Positions 11,517 through 22,891 are shown, numbered from the stretch's first letter. The stretch is DNA of 64,000 nucleotides from Saccopteryx bilineata (GCF_036850765.1 NC_089491.1:133540266-133604265); one strand, 5' to 3'. The notes: generated by a model not told the origin, from the sequence alone. Made by a program: numbers and translations.

Positions 11517-11893
11517 GACTGACAGGTGGTGGCACAGTGGATAGAGCATTGACCTGGAACATTGAAGTCCCAGGTTCAAAATCCCTAGGTCCCCAGCTTG
11601 AGTGCTGGATCATTTGGCTTGATCGCAGAGTCGCCAGCTTGAGCATGGGATCATCAACATGATCCCATGGTTGCTCTCTTGAGCCCAAAGGTTGCTGGCT
11701 TCAAGTTCAAAGTTGCTGTGTTGAGCCCAAGGTTGCTGGCTTGAGCAAGGGATCACTGGCTCTGCTGGAGCCCCAACCCAGTCAAGGCACATATGAGATA
11801 CAATCAATGAACAACTAAAGTGATGCAACTACAAGTTGATGTTTCTCATCTTTTTCCTTTCCTGTCTCTCCCCTCCTACACACAAAAAAAGAA
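11517..11893 (+). repeat. Long D-type tRNA SINE nested in VES
   Basis: Starts 'gactgacaggtggtggcaca' and carries the 'cttgag' modules and 'acaatcaatgaacaactaaa'. It is flanked by tcaaccaatg at 11507-11516 and 11894-11903, sharing its left target copy with the neighbouring C-type SINE. Confidence 0.9.
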
Positions 11894-12179
11894 TCAACCA
11901 ATGAATATATAAATAAGTAGAACTCTTGGGTTTTTTTTTCTCTTTCTCTCCTTTCCTCTTTCTAAAATCAATAAATATAAGAAAATTTAAAAAGAAAAAG
12001 AATCACCTGGGATGTTGGTTAAAAAGGTAGATTCCCAGGTCCTACCTAAATCCATAAATCAATATATCTGGGGGATAGGACCTTGGAATCTGCAGTTTTA
12101 GTAAGCACGTCAAGAGATTCATTTACACACTTACAGGGAACCAGTGCCCAAGTCATTTAGGCCTAAGTTTCTCTACATG

Positions 12180-12560
12180 CCATTTAAGACCCCCACTCCC
12201 ATACTCTGCAAGCCTTTTTTCCCAGGCTTATCTCACACATCACTACCCACCCACCTGTCACTGTAGTTTTACAGTGACTCAGTTTCCTGGACCCACCCTG
12301 TCCTTTCCTGCCTCTGTGCCTTTGCTAATGCAGTTCCCACAGCTTTTTGCTCCTCCTCTCCCCCCACTCCTGCTGAAATCCTTTTCCTTAAGAGCACAAA
12401 TAAAATGCCAGTTTATAAAAAGAATGCTTTTCCTAATTTCTCTTATTTAAATCAGTGACTCCCTCCTTAGTCTTCACTTAGCACTTTATTTTTACTTATT
12501 TTTTTTACCTCAATACTGTCACTATTTGTGAATATTGCTTCCTTAAAAGACAATCAGCCT
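12180..12560 (+). mobile_element. L2 LINE fragment
   Basis: 'cctgcctctgtgcctttgct' and 'tgctgaaatccttttcctta' resemble the 3' part of L2. Diverged. Confidence 0.5.
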
Positions 12561-12734
12561 CTAAGTGAGAACCTTGCTTTTTCATTTCATAGCTATCATT
12601 AATATAATGAGCAATTAAATACTCAGAAGATATGAAATACTCATTTTGCAAACACTATTATATAACAATGATGGCTTCATAGCACGCTTAGAATAACATT
12701 AAAATCTTTACCATTGCTTATAAATACCTATTTG

Positions 12735-13172
12735 TTTGGCTGCTATTCATCTTTGTCATCATCTCATATTTCTTATTCACTCCCTAGCCATATTTCTCTT
12801 GCCTCAGGGCCTTTGCATTTGCTATTTTCTCTGCCTGAAAATCTCCCCTATCTCTTCTCTTCACCCGGCTGGCTGGCTTCCTATCTCCTCCCCATCATTC
12901 AGGTTTCAGCTCAAATGTCATTCACTCAAAGAGGCCTTCCCTGTCCACTATCTAAAGCATCTGCCCCCTTTCCTACCATCACTCCAGTTACTCTTTTTGT
13001 ATTTCCTTCACAGCATTAATCACAGTATTTAATTGTCCCTGCTCCTACAGTAGAATGGAAGCTACATGAGAGCAGAACCCTTGTCTGTAACTTATAAGGT
13101 TTTATAGTTAGCAAAATGGTTGACACATAGTTAATGCTCAATAAATATTTGTTGAATGATTCAATAAGCCTT
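12735..13172 (+). mobile_element. L2 LINE 3' end
   Basis: It contains in order 'gcctcagggcctttgcattt', 'ctctgcctgaaaatctcccc', 'ttcagctcaaatgtcattc', 'agaggccttccctg' and the terminal 'caataaatatttgttgaatg'. This is the diagnostic order of the L2 3' end. Confidence 0.9.
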
Positions 13173-13186
13173 GAAGATAGACTTTT

Positions 13187-15365
13187 AAATTTTTTATTAA
13201 TTTTAATTTATTGTGTTTACATGGATTGAAGTGTTCCATTGAATATAACACCCTTACCCCCCATCCCTGTGTCCCTTTTTATACCTCCTTTTGCCCCCCT
13301 CCCCCTGACGCCTTCCCCCCCTTCCCTCTAGGATTTGCTGTCCTGTTATCTATATCTCTGTGTAATGTATATATAATTTCACTAATCCCTTCACCTTCTC
13401 TGATCCTATCCCCTCATCTCCCTTCCCTTACTGCTCTCCCTCTGCTCCCTGTGACCCTGCCTCTGCCTCTATTCCATTCCTCAGTTCAATTTGTTCATTA
13501 GATTCCACATATAAGTGAGATCATATGACATTTGTCTTTCTCTGCCTGGCTTTTTTCACTTAGCATAATAATCTCCAGGACCATCCATGCCATCGTAAAA
13601 GGTAAGATTTGCTTCTTATTTCACGGCTGCATATGTGTATATGTACCACAGCTTTTTAATCCACTTGTCCACTGATGGACACTTGGGCTGTTTCCAGATC
13701 TTGGCTATTGTAAACAATATTACAACAAACATGGGGTGCAGCCCTGGCCAGTTGGCTCAGTGGTAGAGCATCGGCCTGGTGTGTGGAAGTCCCAGGTTCC
13801 ATTCCTGGCCAGGGCACACAGGAGAAGCGCCCATCTGCTTCTCCACCCTTCCACCTCTCCTTTCTCTCTGTCTCTCTCTTCCCCTCCCGCAGCCAAGGCT
13901 CCACTGACACAGAGTTGGCCCAGGTGCTGAGGATGACTCTGTGGCCTCTGCCTCAGGCACTAGAATGGCTCCAATTGCAGTGGAGCAATGGTCCAGAGGG
14001 GCTGAGCATCGCTTCCTGGTGGGCATGCCGGGTAGATTCCAGTCAGGAGCATGCGGGTGTCTGTTTGCCTCCCCCCCCACCGCTTTTCACTTCCGAAAAA
14101 TACAAAAAAAATAAATAAACATGGGGGTGCATATCTTCTCTTGAATCAGTGATTTGTTATTCTTAAGATATATTCCTAAAAGTGGGATAGCTGCATCAAA
14201 AGGCAGTTCCATTTTTAATTTTTTGAGGAATCTCCATACTGTACTGTTTTCCACAGTGGCTGCACCAGACGGCATTCCCACCAGCAGTAGAGGATGAGCG
14301 CCATTCTGACAGGTGTGAGGTGATATCTCGTTGTGGTTTTAATTTGCATTTCTCTGATGATTAGTGACGTTGAACATTTTTTCATATGCCTGTTGGCCTC
14401 TTGGGAGAAGTGTCTCTTCAGTTCTTTTGCTCATTTTTTAATTGGATTATTTACCTTCCTGGTGTTGCGTTTTAGAAGTTATTTACAAATTTTGGTTATT
14501 AACCACTTATCAGATGTATTGGCGAATATGTTCTCTCATTGTGTGGGTTGTCTTTTATTTTGTCAATGGTGTCTTTTGCTATGCAAAATCTTTTTAGTCT
14601 GATATAGTCCCATTTGTTTATCCTGTCCTTTATTTCTCTTGCCCATGGAGATAAATCAGCAAAAATATTGCTATAAGAGATATCGGAGAGTTTACTGCCT
14701 ATATTTTCTTCCAAGATGTTTATGGTTTCATGACTTACATTTAAGCCTTTTATCCATTTTGAGTTTATTTTTGTGAATGGTGTAAGTTGGTGGTCTAGTT
14801 TCATTTTTTGCATGTACCTGTCAAATTTTCCCAACACCATTTATTAAAGAGACTGTCTTTACTCCATTGTATGCTGTTACCTCCTTTGTCAAATATCAAA
14901 TGACCATAAAGACGTGGGTTTATTTCTGGGTTCTCTGTTCTGTTCCATTAATCTGTATGCCTGTTCTTATGCCAGTACCAAACTGTTTTGAGTACAATGG
15001 CCTTGTAGTATAACTTGATATCAGGAAGTGTGATACCTCCCACTTTATTCTTCATTTTAAAGATTGCTGAGGCTATTTGTGTTCTTTTTTTGGTTCCATA
15101 TAAAATTTTTGGAATATTTGCTCTATCTCTTTGAAGTATGCCATTGGTATTTTAATAAGAATTGCATTGAATTTATAGATTGCTTTGGGTAATATAGACA
15201 TTTTAATGATGTTTATTCTTCCTATGCGTGAACTTGGTATTTGCTTCCACTTGTTTGTGTCTTCCTTGATTTCTTTTATCAATGTTTTATAATTTTCCAA
15301 GCATACGTCTTTTATCTTCTTGGTTAAATTTACTCCTAGGTACTTTATTTTTTTTTGTTGTTGCA
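13187..15365 (-). mobile_element. 5'-truncated L1, antisense, with TSD
   Basis: A 14-bp duplication gaagatagactttt at 13173-13186 and 15366-15379 brackets the element. The minus strand encodes remnants of the C-terminal half of ORF2 protein, for example '[20 protein letters not shown]' near 14790 and '[20 protein letters not shown]' near 15200. The same phrases occur in the full-length L1 at 52910-61809, so both belong to related families. Frames are broken, and a Rhin-type SINE interrupts it at 13741. Confidence 0.9.
13741..14116 (+). repeat. Rhin-type SINE nested in antisense L1
   Basis: A complete copy with head, B box, middle and 'cacttccgaaaaatac' poly(A) tail. The duplication aaacatggggtgca (13727-13740) recurs with one extra g at 14117-14131. 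The CTCF-like module is mutated here (cgcttcctggtgg). Confidence 0.9.
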
Positions 15366-15673
15366 GAAGATAGACTTTTCATTTTAACAATTCTTATTTT
15401 GGTTTCCAATCCAAATCTTTGTTGTTATTGTTTTAATGGACAACAGCTGAAGTAGTTCCATCAGGGTTCAAATCAGGTTGCAGTCTCTGAGGACTTCTAA
15501 AGATAGCAGAACAAAGGTTTGGATACTGTGATAGACAGGATTCAGTTCAATCTGGGTGCAGGTTTTCCAAGGTGTTCCTAGGATCCAGGCCACTATTTTA
15601 CTACCTGTCAGCATCTACTTCCAGGGTTATTACTGCTAGCCACTACTAGTCTTTTAACACTCATTACATTTTT

Positions 15674-15999
15674 GTTTTTTTACTTTTTAAAAATTTATTG
15701 ATTGATTTTATTTTAAAAAAATATTTATTTAATGATTTTTAGAGAGAGAGGAAGGAGAGAGAGAAAAAGACAGGAACATTGATCTGTTCCTGTATGTGCC
15801 CTGATCAGGAATTGAACCAGGCAACCTCCGCACATTGGGAGGATGCTCTAACCAACTGAGCTATCTGGCCAGGGCTATTACTTGATTTTAGAGAGAAAGA
15901 AACATCAATCTGTTCCTGTATGTTCCCTGACCAGGGATCAAACCCTCAACCTTAGCACATCAAGATGATGTGCTAACCAACCAAGCTATCCAACCAGGG
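15674..15999 (-). repeat. Two VES-type SINEs, one inside the other, antisense
   Basis: Two tRNA-like heads on the minus strand end at about 15877 and 15999. The first (about 15709-15876) appears to sit in the A-rich tail of the second. The outer element is flanked by ctcatt(a/g)cattttt at 15660-15673 and 16000-16013. Confidence 0.8.
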
Positions 16000-16013
16000 C
16001 TCATTGCATTTTT

Positions 16014-16398
16014 ATTTTATTTATTTTTTTATTGAGAAGATGAGAGGCAGGAGGCAAAGAGACAGACCCCTGCATGTGCCCCGACCAGGATCTACCCAGC
16101 AAGTTCCCTACAGGGGACTCTGCTCATCAGGGGCTGCTGCTCCATTGCTCAGCAACCGAGCTATTTTAGCACCTGAGGAAAGGTCATGGAGCCATCCTCA
16201 GCACCCAGGACCAACGTGCTTGAACCATTCAAGCCATGGCTGTGGGAGGAGAGAGAGAGAGAGACAGAGACAGAGAAAAGAGGGAGGGGAAGGATGGAGA
16301 AGCAGATGGTCACTTCTCCTTTGTGCCCTGACCAGAAATCAAACCCAGGATTTCCACATGCTAGGCAGACGCTCTACTGCTCAACCAACCAGCCAGGG
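16014..16398 (-). repeat. Rhin-type SINE, antisense
   Basis: The reverse strand gives head 'gccctggctggttggttgag', B-box region and middle. It is flanked by ctcattgcattttt (16000-16013) and ctcattacattttt (16399-16412). It is an older copy with a large difference in its 3' module. Confidence 0.85.
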
Positions 16399-16602
16399 CT
16401 CATTACATTTTTAAAAGCAAGTTTAGCAAAACTAGAATCTAACTGAATCCTCACATAACCAGAAGTTTTCTTCTGCTTTCCTTCTCTAGAAGAAAAATAA
16501 GAAAGCTGTGGAGAATCTTCAAGGAAAGTATATTTTCATTATACTTACTACAACCCTGAAATAGGACAGTGTATTGGTTAGAAAGATTTTCATCAACAGC
16601 TC

Positions 16603-16774
16603 CTTTTTTAAGACGTTATTCATTTTTAGAGAGAAGATAGAGAGAGAAAAAGGGGGGAGGACAAAAAGCATCAACTCCTATAGATGCCTTGACCAGGCAA
16701 GCCCAGGGTTTCGAACTGGTGACCTCAGCATTCCAGGCTGAAGCTTTATCCACTGCGCCACCACAGGTCAGGCT
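16603..16774 (-). repeat. Short C-type tRNA SINE, antisense
   Basis: The minus strand reads 'gcctgacctgtggtggcgca' and 'tggtcaaggcatctataggag'-like sequence ending in an A/G-rich tail. Flanking duplication is imperfect (tcaacagc/tcagcaac). Confidence 0.8.
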
Positions 16775-16959
16775 CAGCAACACCTTTAAACAAAGGATTT
16801 CTTGTTAGCATCTAGTTGAACCAGACAGTGTAACTAATCAGTGCTAATATCTTATTTCTCTTCCTTGGGTACCCTTATTTTTAAATTCCATTTATTTCTT
16901 GAAATTGAACAGAAATTTTATTTAAAAGAATGATTTTTATAGCAATTTACAATTTTTCA

Positions 16960-17055
16960 AAGTACATTTACTTTTATCTTCATAGCCTTTCTGTGTGAAT
17001 TATCTGTTTTTCAGATAAAGAAACTAAGACAAATAGAGATTGATTGACTTTCTCA
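16960..17055 (-). repeat. MIR SINE fragment, antisense
   Basis: 'cagataaagaaactaagaca' is the reverse of the MIR 'cctcatctgtaaaatgg' region. Confidence 0.5.
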
Positions 17056-17067
17056 TGCCAACTAAAG

Positions 17068-17364
17068 CAGTGGTCCCCAACCTTTTTTGGGCCACTGACC
17101 AATTGAATGTCAGAAAATATTTTCACGGACTAGCCTTTAGGGTGGGACGGATAAATGTATCACGTGACCGAGACAAGCGTCAAGAGTGAGTCTTAGACAG
17201 ATGTAACAGAGGGAATCTGGTCATTTTTTAAAAATAAAACATCATTCAGACTTAAATATAAATAAAACGAAAATAATGTAAGTTATTTATTCTTTCTCTG
17301 CGGACCGGTACCAAATGGCCCACGGACTAGTACCGGTCCGCAGCCCGGGGCTTGGGGACCACTG
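17068..17364. mobile_element. Non-autonomous hAT transposon, type A, intact ends
   Basis: Terminal inverted repeats cagtggtccccaacc and gcttggggaccactg bound 297 bp. An exact 8-bp target duplication aactaaag lies at 17060-17067 and 17365-17372, the length expected for hAT. There is no open reading frame, so it was mobilised in trans. A longer relative lies at 49832-50579. Confidence 0.95.
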
Positions 17365-17500
17365 AACTAAAGCACCAGTACTCAATAAATTCCTCCCAAT
17401 ATCTTTTTTAAACAGCACCATAATTTCATCTAATTTTTAGAAAATAAACATTAAAATTTAATTTAAATATTAATTTTGATATTTATAACCAGTTCTTATT

Positions 17501-17819
17501 TTTTATTATTATTATTTTTTTTTACAGAGACAGAGAGAGAGGAATAGATAGGGACAAACAGACAGGAACACAGAGAGATGAGAAGCATCAATCATCAGTT
17601 TTTCATTGTGACACCTTAGTTGTTCATTGATTGCTTTCTCATATGTGCCTTGACCGTGGGGTCACAGCAGACCGAGTAACCCCTTGCTCAAGCCAGAGAC
17701 CTTGGGTCCAAGCTGGTGAGATGAGCCCTCACTCAAGCTGGCGACCTCGGGGTCTCGAACCTGGGTCCTTCCGCATCTCAGTCCGACGCTCTATCCACTG
17801 TGCCACCGCCTGGTCAGGC
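17501..17819 (-). repeat. Long D-type tRNA SINE, antisense, with TSD
   Basis: Poly(T) at left and tRNA-like head at right. The duplication tataac(c/t)agtt(c/t)ttatt lies at 17484-17500 and 17820-17836. Confidence 0.9.
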
Positions 17820-17851
17820 TATAACTAGTTTTTATTAAGAAATAAGATCCA

Positions 17852-18012
17852 GCCCTGGCTGGATAGCTTGGTTGGTTAGAGCATCGTCACGAAGCACAGA
17901 GGTTGCTGGTTCAACCCCTGGTCAGGGCACTTACAAGAACAGATTGATGTTCCTGTCTCTCTTTCTCTCCCTTCCTCTCTCTCTAAAATCAATAAAATAA
18001 ACATTAAAAAAA
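17852..18012 (+). repeat. VES-type SINE with TSD
   Basis: Head 'gccctggctggatagcttgg', B box 'ctggttcaacccctgg', CT tract, 'aaaatcaataaaataaa' tail. Flanked by aagatcca at 17844-17851 and 18013-18020. Confidence 0.9.
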
Positions 18013-18020
18013 AAGATCCA

Positions 18021-19074
18021 TAGCATCATTTAAGATTAGCCAAATCTTATCATTTCTGTGGCTGTGTGATTTAGTAATTCTTTATGTGACCAGCCTCACC
18101 TGTGGTTGTCTTTGATTAAAGCATTGTTCAGTGTTAGCTTCTCAGATTTTTACAGAAAGGAAAGATTAGAGAACTTGCCTAAAGAAGAGTCACTTTTCAG
18201 TAAACCCGTTTTAATTCTCCTGCTTGAAGGAATTGTTTAAATTGATCTGAGCTGGCTTTTCAGATTGAGCAAGACCTGAAAAAAAACACATCATCTAACA
18301 TTTCAGATAAGAAGAATGGAAGCCAGGCCCTTCCTGGAAATGGCTGGGAGTGAAACTAAGAAGCCCTGTATTTGGAGAAAACTTGATTAATTATTAAGGA
18401 CAAAGGAGTGGTATAAGGAGGTTATATCTTTAATGGAAGCAGCCTTCTTAAAACAGTTGTTTATATTTCTTCTTCTTTGACATTGTAAAGAAAACTCTTT
18501 AATTATCCACTTTGTCTTAATTAAGCATGTAATTTGCAAGACCTACAAGCATATAGGCAGATATTCAATTATGTAGGTGGGCCTTTGTTAAGATATGTGG
18601 CAACTAACAACTAACATAGTACTGTTATCCACTTGTGTAACAGATATTTATTGAACTCCTACAAGGAGCAGGCACTGACATTTGATGCATCTGATGATAA
18701 AGTAGGGAATGGTACAAAGGTTAAAGGAGAAATAGACTGTTCAGAGTAAATCTATGCTTTTGTGACTTTGGTCAATGCTAAATTTCCACATCCTTTGTCC
18801 AACTCACTATACTTTTCTTTACTTTTCCCCTTAAATTTGAAGTTACTGTCATAATTATTTGATTTTCTACTTACTGAAAGAGCTTTTACTTACTGTGTGT
18901 GAAAAAACACTGAAAAAATCCTCCCTCCCTTGGATTATGTTGCCCTAACGTTGAGTTAATTATCAACTGGGGGAAGGGAGGAAAGACCAAATGAATATAT
19001 AACAAATTAGATTTGAGAGAGGTAGAATTAAACTTGGGTTAGATCTGGTAATTTCTTAATTTAAAGAAAAAAAA
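18021..19074. other. Intronic, mostly single-copy
   Basis: No coding potential. 'tatttattgaactcctacaa' near 18645 suggests a small antisense MIR remnant; otherwise unclassified. Confidence 0.4.
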
Positions 19075-19363
19075 GTTATTGTTTATTTATTTATTTTTCT
19101 TGAGAGAAAAGGGAAAGAGATGCGAAGCGTCAACTTATGGTTGCTTGCTTCTCATACATGCCTTGACGGGGGTGGGGGGGGTGGCTCTAACTGAGCCAGT
19201 GACCCCTTGCTCAAGCCAGTGACCTTGAGCTTAAGCCAGCAACCCTGTGTTCAAGCTGTCAAGTCTGTGCTCAATCTAGTGAGCTGGTGACCTCGAGCTT
19301 TCGAATTAGGGACTTAAGAGTCCCAGGTCAATGTTCTATCCATTGTGCTACCACTGATCAGGC
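19075..19363 (-). repeat. D-like tRNA SINE, antisense
   Basis: The 'gctcaagcc' modules and a terminal tRNA-like head on the minus strand are followed by 'gatcaggc' at the right edge. A G-run (19167-19180) lies in the middle. Confidence 0.8.
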
Positions 19364-19411
19364 AAAGATATGATTATTTATGACCTAAGAAGTTTAAACC
19401 AGAGTCAGTTT

Positions 19412-19584
19412 GGTTTTTCTTTAGAGAGAAAAGGAGAGAGAGAGAGAGAGAGAGAGAGAAAGGGGAAGGAGCAGGAAGCATCAACTCCCAAATGTGCCTT
19501 GACCAGGCAAGCCCGGGGTTTTGAACCAGCAACCTCAGCTTTCCAGGTCAATGCTTTATCAACTGCGCCACCGCAGGTCAGGCC
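19412..19584 (-). repeat. Short C-type tRNA SINE, antisense, with TSD
   Basis: (GA)n tract at 19433-19459, then 'ccttgaccaggcaagcccgg' and the reversed head. Flanked by ccagagtcagttt at about 19399-19411 and 19585-19597. Confidence 0.9.
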
Positions 19585-19597
19585 CCAGAGTCAGTTT

Positions 19598-19968
19598 TTA
19601 AAGGCTGCAATTGGAGGCTACTCTTTTAACTGTCTAAATAAGATATGTGAAGATTACTACAATTATGTAGAAAACTGATTTGGGTTTCAAAAATGCAAGA
19701 AGGTAAGTTATTCAAGTAAATGAATAAAGTAAGAGAAGCCATGTAGGAAGGTTATGTCATCTTCAACTTAGAGTTTTTGCAAAGGTGTTGAGAACACCTA
19801 GAATTTGGCTCTTATAAGGTCTATTGAGAGAGATTTAGATGTTTTGGTGCAGAGAAATGGTGTCAGGGTTTTGAGCAGATCTCATGTTATTAGTAGTTAC
19901 TACCAGTTTCTCAGAGATGACATTAGAGATGCTCTTTTTTAAATTGCTGATTTAACAAAAATAAGTTG
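19598..19968. other. Intronic, unclassified
   Basis: No gene and no recognised repeat. Confidence 0.4.
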
Positions 19969-20327
19969 GTCCCTGGCTGGTTGACTCAGCAGTAGAGTGT
20001 CAGTCGGCCTGTGGAAGTCCCAGGTTCGATTCCCAGTCAGGGCACACAGGAGATGCAACCATATGCTTTCCCCCCTCCCACTCCCCTTTCTCTCTCGCTC
20101 TCTCTTCCCTTTCCTCAACCATGGCTGGATCGATTCGAGCATGTCAGCTCTGGGCACTGAGGATGGCTCCTTGGAGCCTCTGCCTCAGGCGCTAAAAAAA
20201 TAACTTGGTTGCCAGTGTCCCCAGATGGGCAGAGCATTGAACCAAGATGGGGGTTGCTGGGTGGATCCCGGTGGGGCTGCATGGGGGACTCTGTTTATCT
20301 TCCCTACTCTCATTAAAAAAGAAACCG
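19969..20327 (+). repeat. Rhin-type SINE with TSD
   Basis: A diverged copy. The 14-bp duplication acaaaaataagttg lies at 19955-19968 and 20328-20341. The 3' module is strongly altered and lacks the CTCF-like 13-mer. Confidence 0.9.
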
Positions 20328-20439
20328 ACAAAAATAAGTTGACCCTGAAATGCAGTGTACACTAGAACTTTATTCTCTGTGCTAGAAATCATTTTGTTTC
20401 CATGCCAGCCTCCTAAAAAAAATGAATAAGAGCTAACAT

Positions 20440-21050
20440 TTAACCTCTGTTGGCCTCAGTTTCTGCATCTGTAAAGTGGGACAGTAATATTCTGAGTATA
20501 CTACTATGAGGATTAATAAGTTTACATATGCAAAACAATTAAAAACAGTATCTGGGCCCTGGCCGGTTGGCTCAGCGGTAGAGCGTCGGCCTAGCGTGCG
20601 GAGGACCCGGGTTCGATTCCCGGCCAGGGCACATAGGAGAAGCGCCCATTTGCTTCTCCACCCCTCCGCCGCGCCTTCCTCTCTGTCTCTCTCTTCCCCT
20701 CCCGCAGCCAAGGCTCCATTGGAGCAAAGATGGCCTGGGCGCTGGGGATGGCTCTGTGGCCTCTGCCCCAGGTGCTAGAGTGGCTCTGGTCGCAACATGG
20801 CGACACCCAGGAGGGTCGCAACATGGCGACGCCCAGGATGGGCAGAGCATCGCCCCCTGGTGGACAGAGCGTCACCCCTGGTGGGCGTGCCGGGTGGATC
20901 CCGGTCGGGCGCATGCGGGAGTCTGTCTGACTGTCTCTCCCTGTTTCCAGCTTCAGAAAAATGCAAAAAAAAAAACAAAAAAACCAGTATCTGACATATG
21001 CCAAATGTTCCATCAATATTGACTATTTTTATTACCACTATCATTATTCT
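20440..21050 (+). repeat. MIR SINE split by a Rhin-type SINE
   Basis: Left part 'ggcctcagtttctgcatctg' and 'actatgaggattaataag', right part 'ccatcaatattgactatttt' after the SINE at 20555-20984. Together they give the 3' half of MIR. Confidence 0.7.
20555..20984 (+). repeat. Young Rhin-type SINE with internal duplications
   Basis: Flanked by cagtatctg at 20546-20554 and 20985-20993. The A-box-like region 'tggctcagcggtagagc' and the B box 'gggttcgattcccgg' are intact. It holds one exact CTCF-like 13-mer (reverse, 20851-20863), a second degenerate module just after, and a 27-bp tandem duplication around 'cgcaacatggcgac' at 20788-20841. Confidence 0.95.
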
Positions 21051-21054
21051 TAAG

Positions 21055-21180
21055 CACTTATTTTAGCACTGAGCTAAAAGAACATTTTAGAGGTGATGAG
21101 ACTAAGGCTTTTTTCCTAATGTGACTGACCCAGTTAGTAAGTGATAGGCTGAAGATGTAGACCTGAGCTGGAAGGAAACT
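21055..21180 (-). repeat. MIR SINE, antisense
   Basis: 'gaggtgatgagactaaggct' and 'gacccagttagtaagtgata' fit the reverse of MIR. Confidence 0.6.
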
Positions 21181-21289
21181 GGGCAGAGTTGGTCTAGATA
21201 TGGAACATTACCATTTCTAGTTTGAAGACACTTAGGAAGATAAAACTGGCCTAGACCACCCAGAAACAGGGAAGATGTGGTTTGTAGTC

Positions 21290-21490
21290 AGTTGTTAGAG
21301 CAAGGACATTAAGGTCTATCAGACTGTTTCAAATCCTGACTATACCTCTTACTAACTGTGTGATCTTGAGCAATCTATTTAACCTCTCTGAGCCTTGGTT
21401 TCTTTCTCTGTAAGATGAGAATAATAATATTTATTTCATGGTATCATGGGATTAAGTGAATAAGATCACGTGGAATGAATCACCGGGGAT
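21290..21490 (+). repeat. MIR SINE
   Basis: Contains 'tcaaatcctgactatacctc', 'actgtgtgatcttgagcaat' and 'taacctctctgagccttgg', the classic MIR core. Confidence 0.85.
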
Positions 21491-22129
21491 GACCAGTACT
21501 CAATAATTGACCCCCAGGCTTATACTAAGGTGGCTCAAACTTTTGCCTGATTCTGACACAGTTCATTTAGATGGCACACACAGGTCTGTGTCTGCCTCCC
21601 TGCTCTAGCCTAATAATTCTGGGATCAAACCAAAACTAAACTCTCAAAGCTATTTTTACATTGGAATCCTAAGGGACCCTCTACAGAAAAATTAGATGTG
21701 TTTGGACTCCACATGAGCTATTAAAATTCCAAAGATAATCCTGATATTCAGAGTACCCTCCCTTCAAACAACCTCCCCAACCCCTCACAACTGGGAGGCA
21801 TTAGACTGGCTAGTTGAGGGTAGCAGCTGAAGCACAACCCCAAACAGTGATCTGAATGGCTGGATTGTCATGTAGTTGTCAGTCAGGCTTCTCAGAGGGC
21901 TGTGCTCTAGTGGGGATATTAATACGCAGTCAAGAGGTGGATGCCCTACAAAAAGGAGCTCTACAGAAATGAGGATCTCATCTGTATAGTCCAGCAACAA
22001 TTCTATTTGGAAAGAATATTAATGAGTTGTGGATAGGAATCAGACACCAGGAAAGGACAGCTGCTGTGAGATGCAATTTGAATTCTATAAGGAGTTACAC
22101 ATGATATTCAGAAAGTCCTTGTGCAATTT
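21491..22129. other. Intronic, unclassified
   Basis: Contains no recognisable gene or repeat. GC content is slightly higher than the surrounding intron. Confidence 0.4.
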
Positions 22130-22444
22130 TAAAAAGTAATTAAGTTTAGAGATAATAAACAATTTATAATCAAAAAGTAAATGTATTGAATGGCCAATAC
22201 ACATCTGAAAATATACTCAATCTTCCCCATGGTTAAAGGAATGAAAACTAAAACAATATGTATCATTTTTCACACATCTAGCAGATTGTAAAAAATTAAA
22301 TTATTAATAATGTTTAATATTGTCAAGTATGTGGTAAATAGGCTTTCTCATATAGATAATGGTTCAAATATAAATTGATGCAAATATATATAAATTCATG
22401 CAATTTTTTTGGTGGAACATTTAGAAAGTCTATTAATTTTTTTT

Positions 22445-22853
22445 TTTTTTTTTGTATTTTTCTGAAGCTGGAAACGGGGAGAGATAGTCAGACAGACTCC
22501 CACATGCGCCCGACTGGGATCCACCCGGTATGCCCACCAGGGATCCCGGCACGCCCACCAGGGGCGAAGCTCTGCCCACCAGGGGGCGATGCTCTGCCCC
22601 TCCGGGGCGTCGCTCTGTCGCGACCAGAGCCACTCTAGCGCCTGGGGCAGAGGCCAAGGAGCCATCCCCAGCGCCCGGGCCATCTCTGCTCCAATGGAGC
22701 CTTGGCTGCGGGAGGGGAAGAGAGAGACAGAGAGGAAGGAGGGGGGGGTGGAGAAGCAAATGGGCGCTTCTCCTATGTGCCCTGGCCGGGAATCGAACCC
22801 GGGTCCCCCGCATGCCAGGCCGATGCTCTACCGCTGAGCCAACCGGCCAGGGC
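22445..22853 (-). repeat. Young Rhin-type SINE, antisense, expanded 3' module
   Basis: The tattaatttttttt duplication starts at 22431 and 22854. It carries three consecutive copies of the '(c)ccaccaggg' module, with one exact forward CTCF-like 13-mer at 22576-22588. Head and B box (gggttcgattcccgg on the minus strand) are intact. Confidence 0.95.
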
Positions 22854-22891
22854 TATTAATTTTTTTTTAAAGAGCATTTTAAAAAGCCTTC

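Larger units (their letters stand above)
11202..11998 (+). repeat. VES-type SINE split by two later SINEs
   Basis: The VES head is at 11202-11301 and its tail ('gaatatataaataagtagaa' plus CT tract and A-rich end) at 11904-11998. The whole is flanked by the duplication agaatcacctggg at 11189-11201 and 11999-12011. Two other SINEs sit between head and tail. Confidence 0.85.
11143..12125. mobile_element. MER20/MER5-like hAT-Charlie remnant split by SINEs
   Basis: The left piece (11143-11201) reads 'gatttccaaagtatgattcc' and 'cagaatcacctgggg'. The right piece (12012-12125) reads 'gatgttggttaaaaaggtag' and 'aatctgcagttttagtaagc'. Together they make a short mammalian hAT-Charlie element, interrupted by a VES-type SINE. 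Confidence 0.6.

Noticed and set aside
20555..20640. tRNA gene-like heads with A and B boxes in many SINEs
   Set aside because: They are followed by SINE bodies and poly(A), have target duplications, and do not fold as complete functional tRNAs. They are tRNA-derived SINE promoters.
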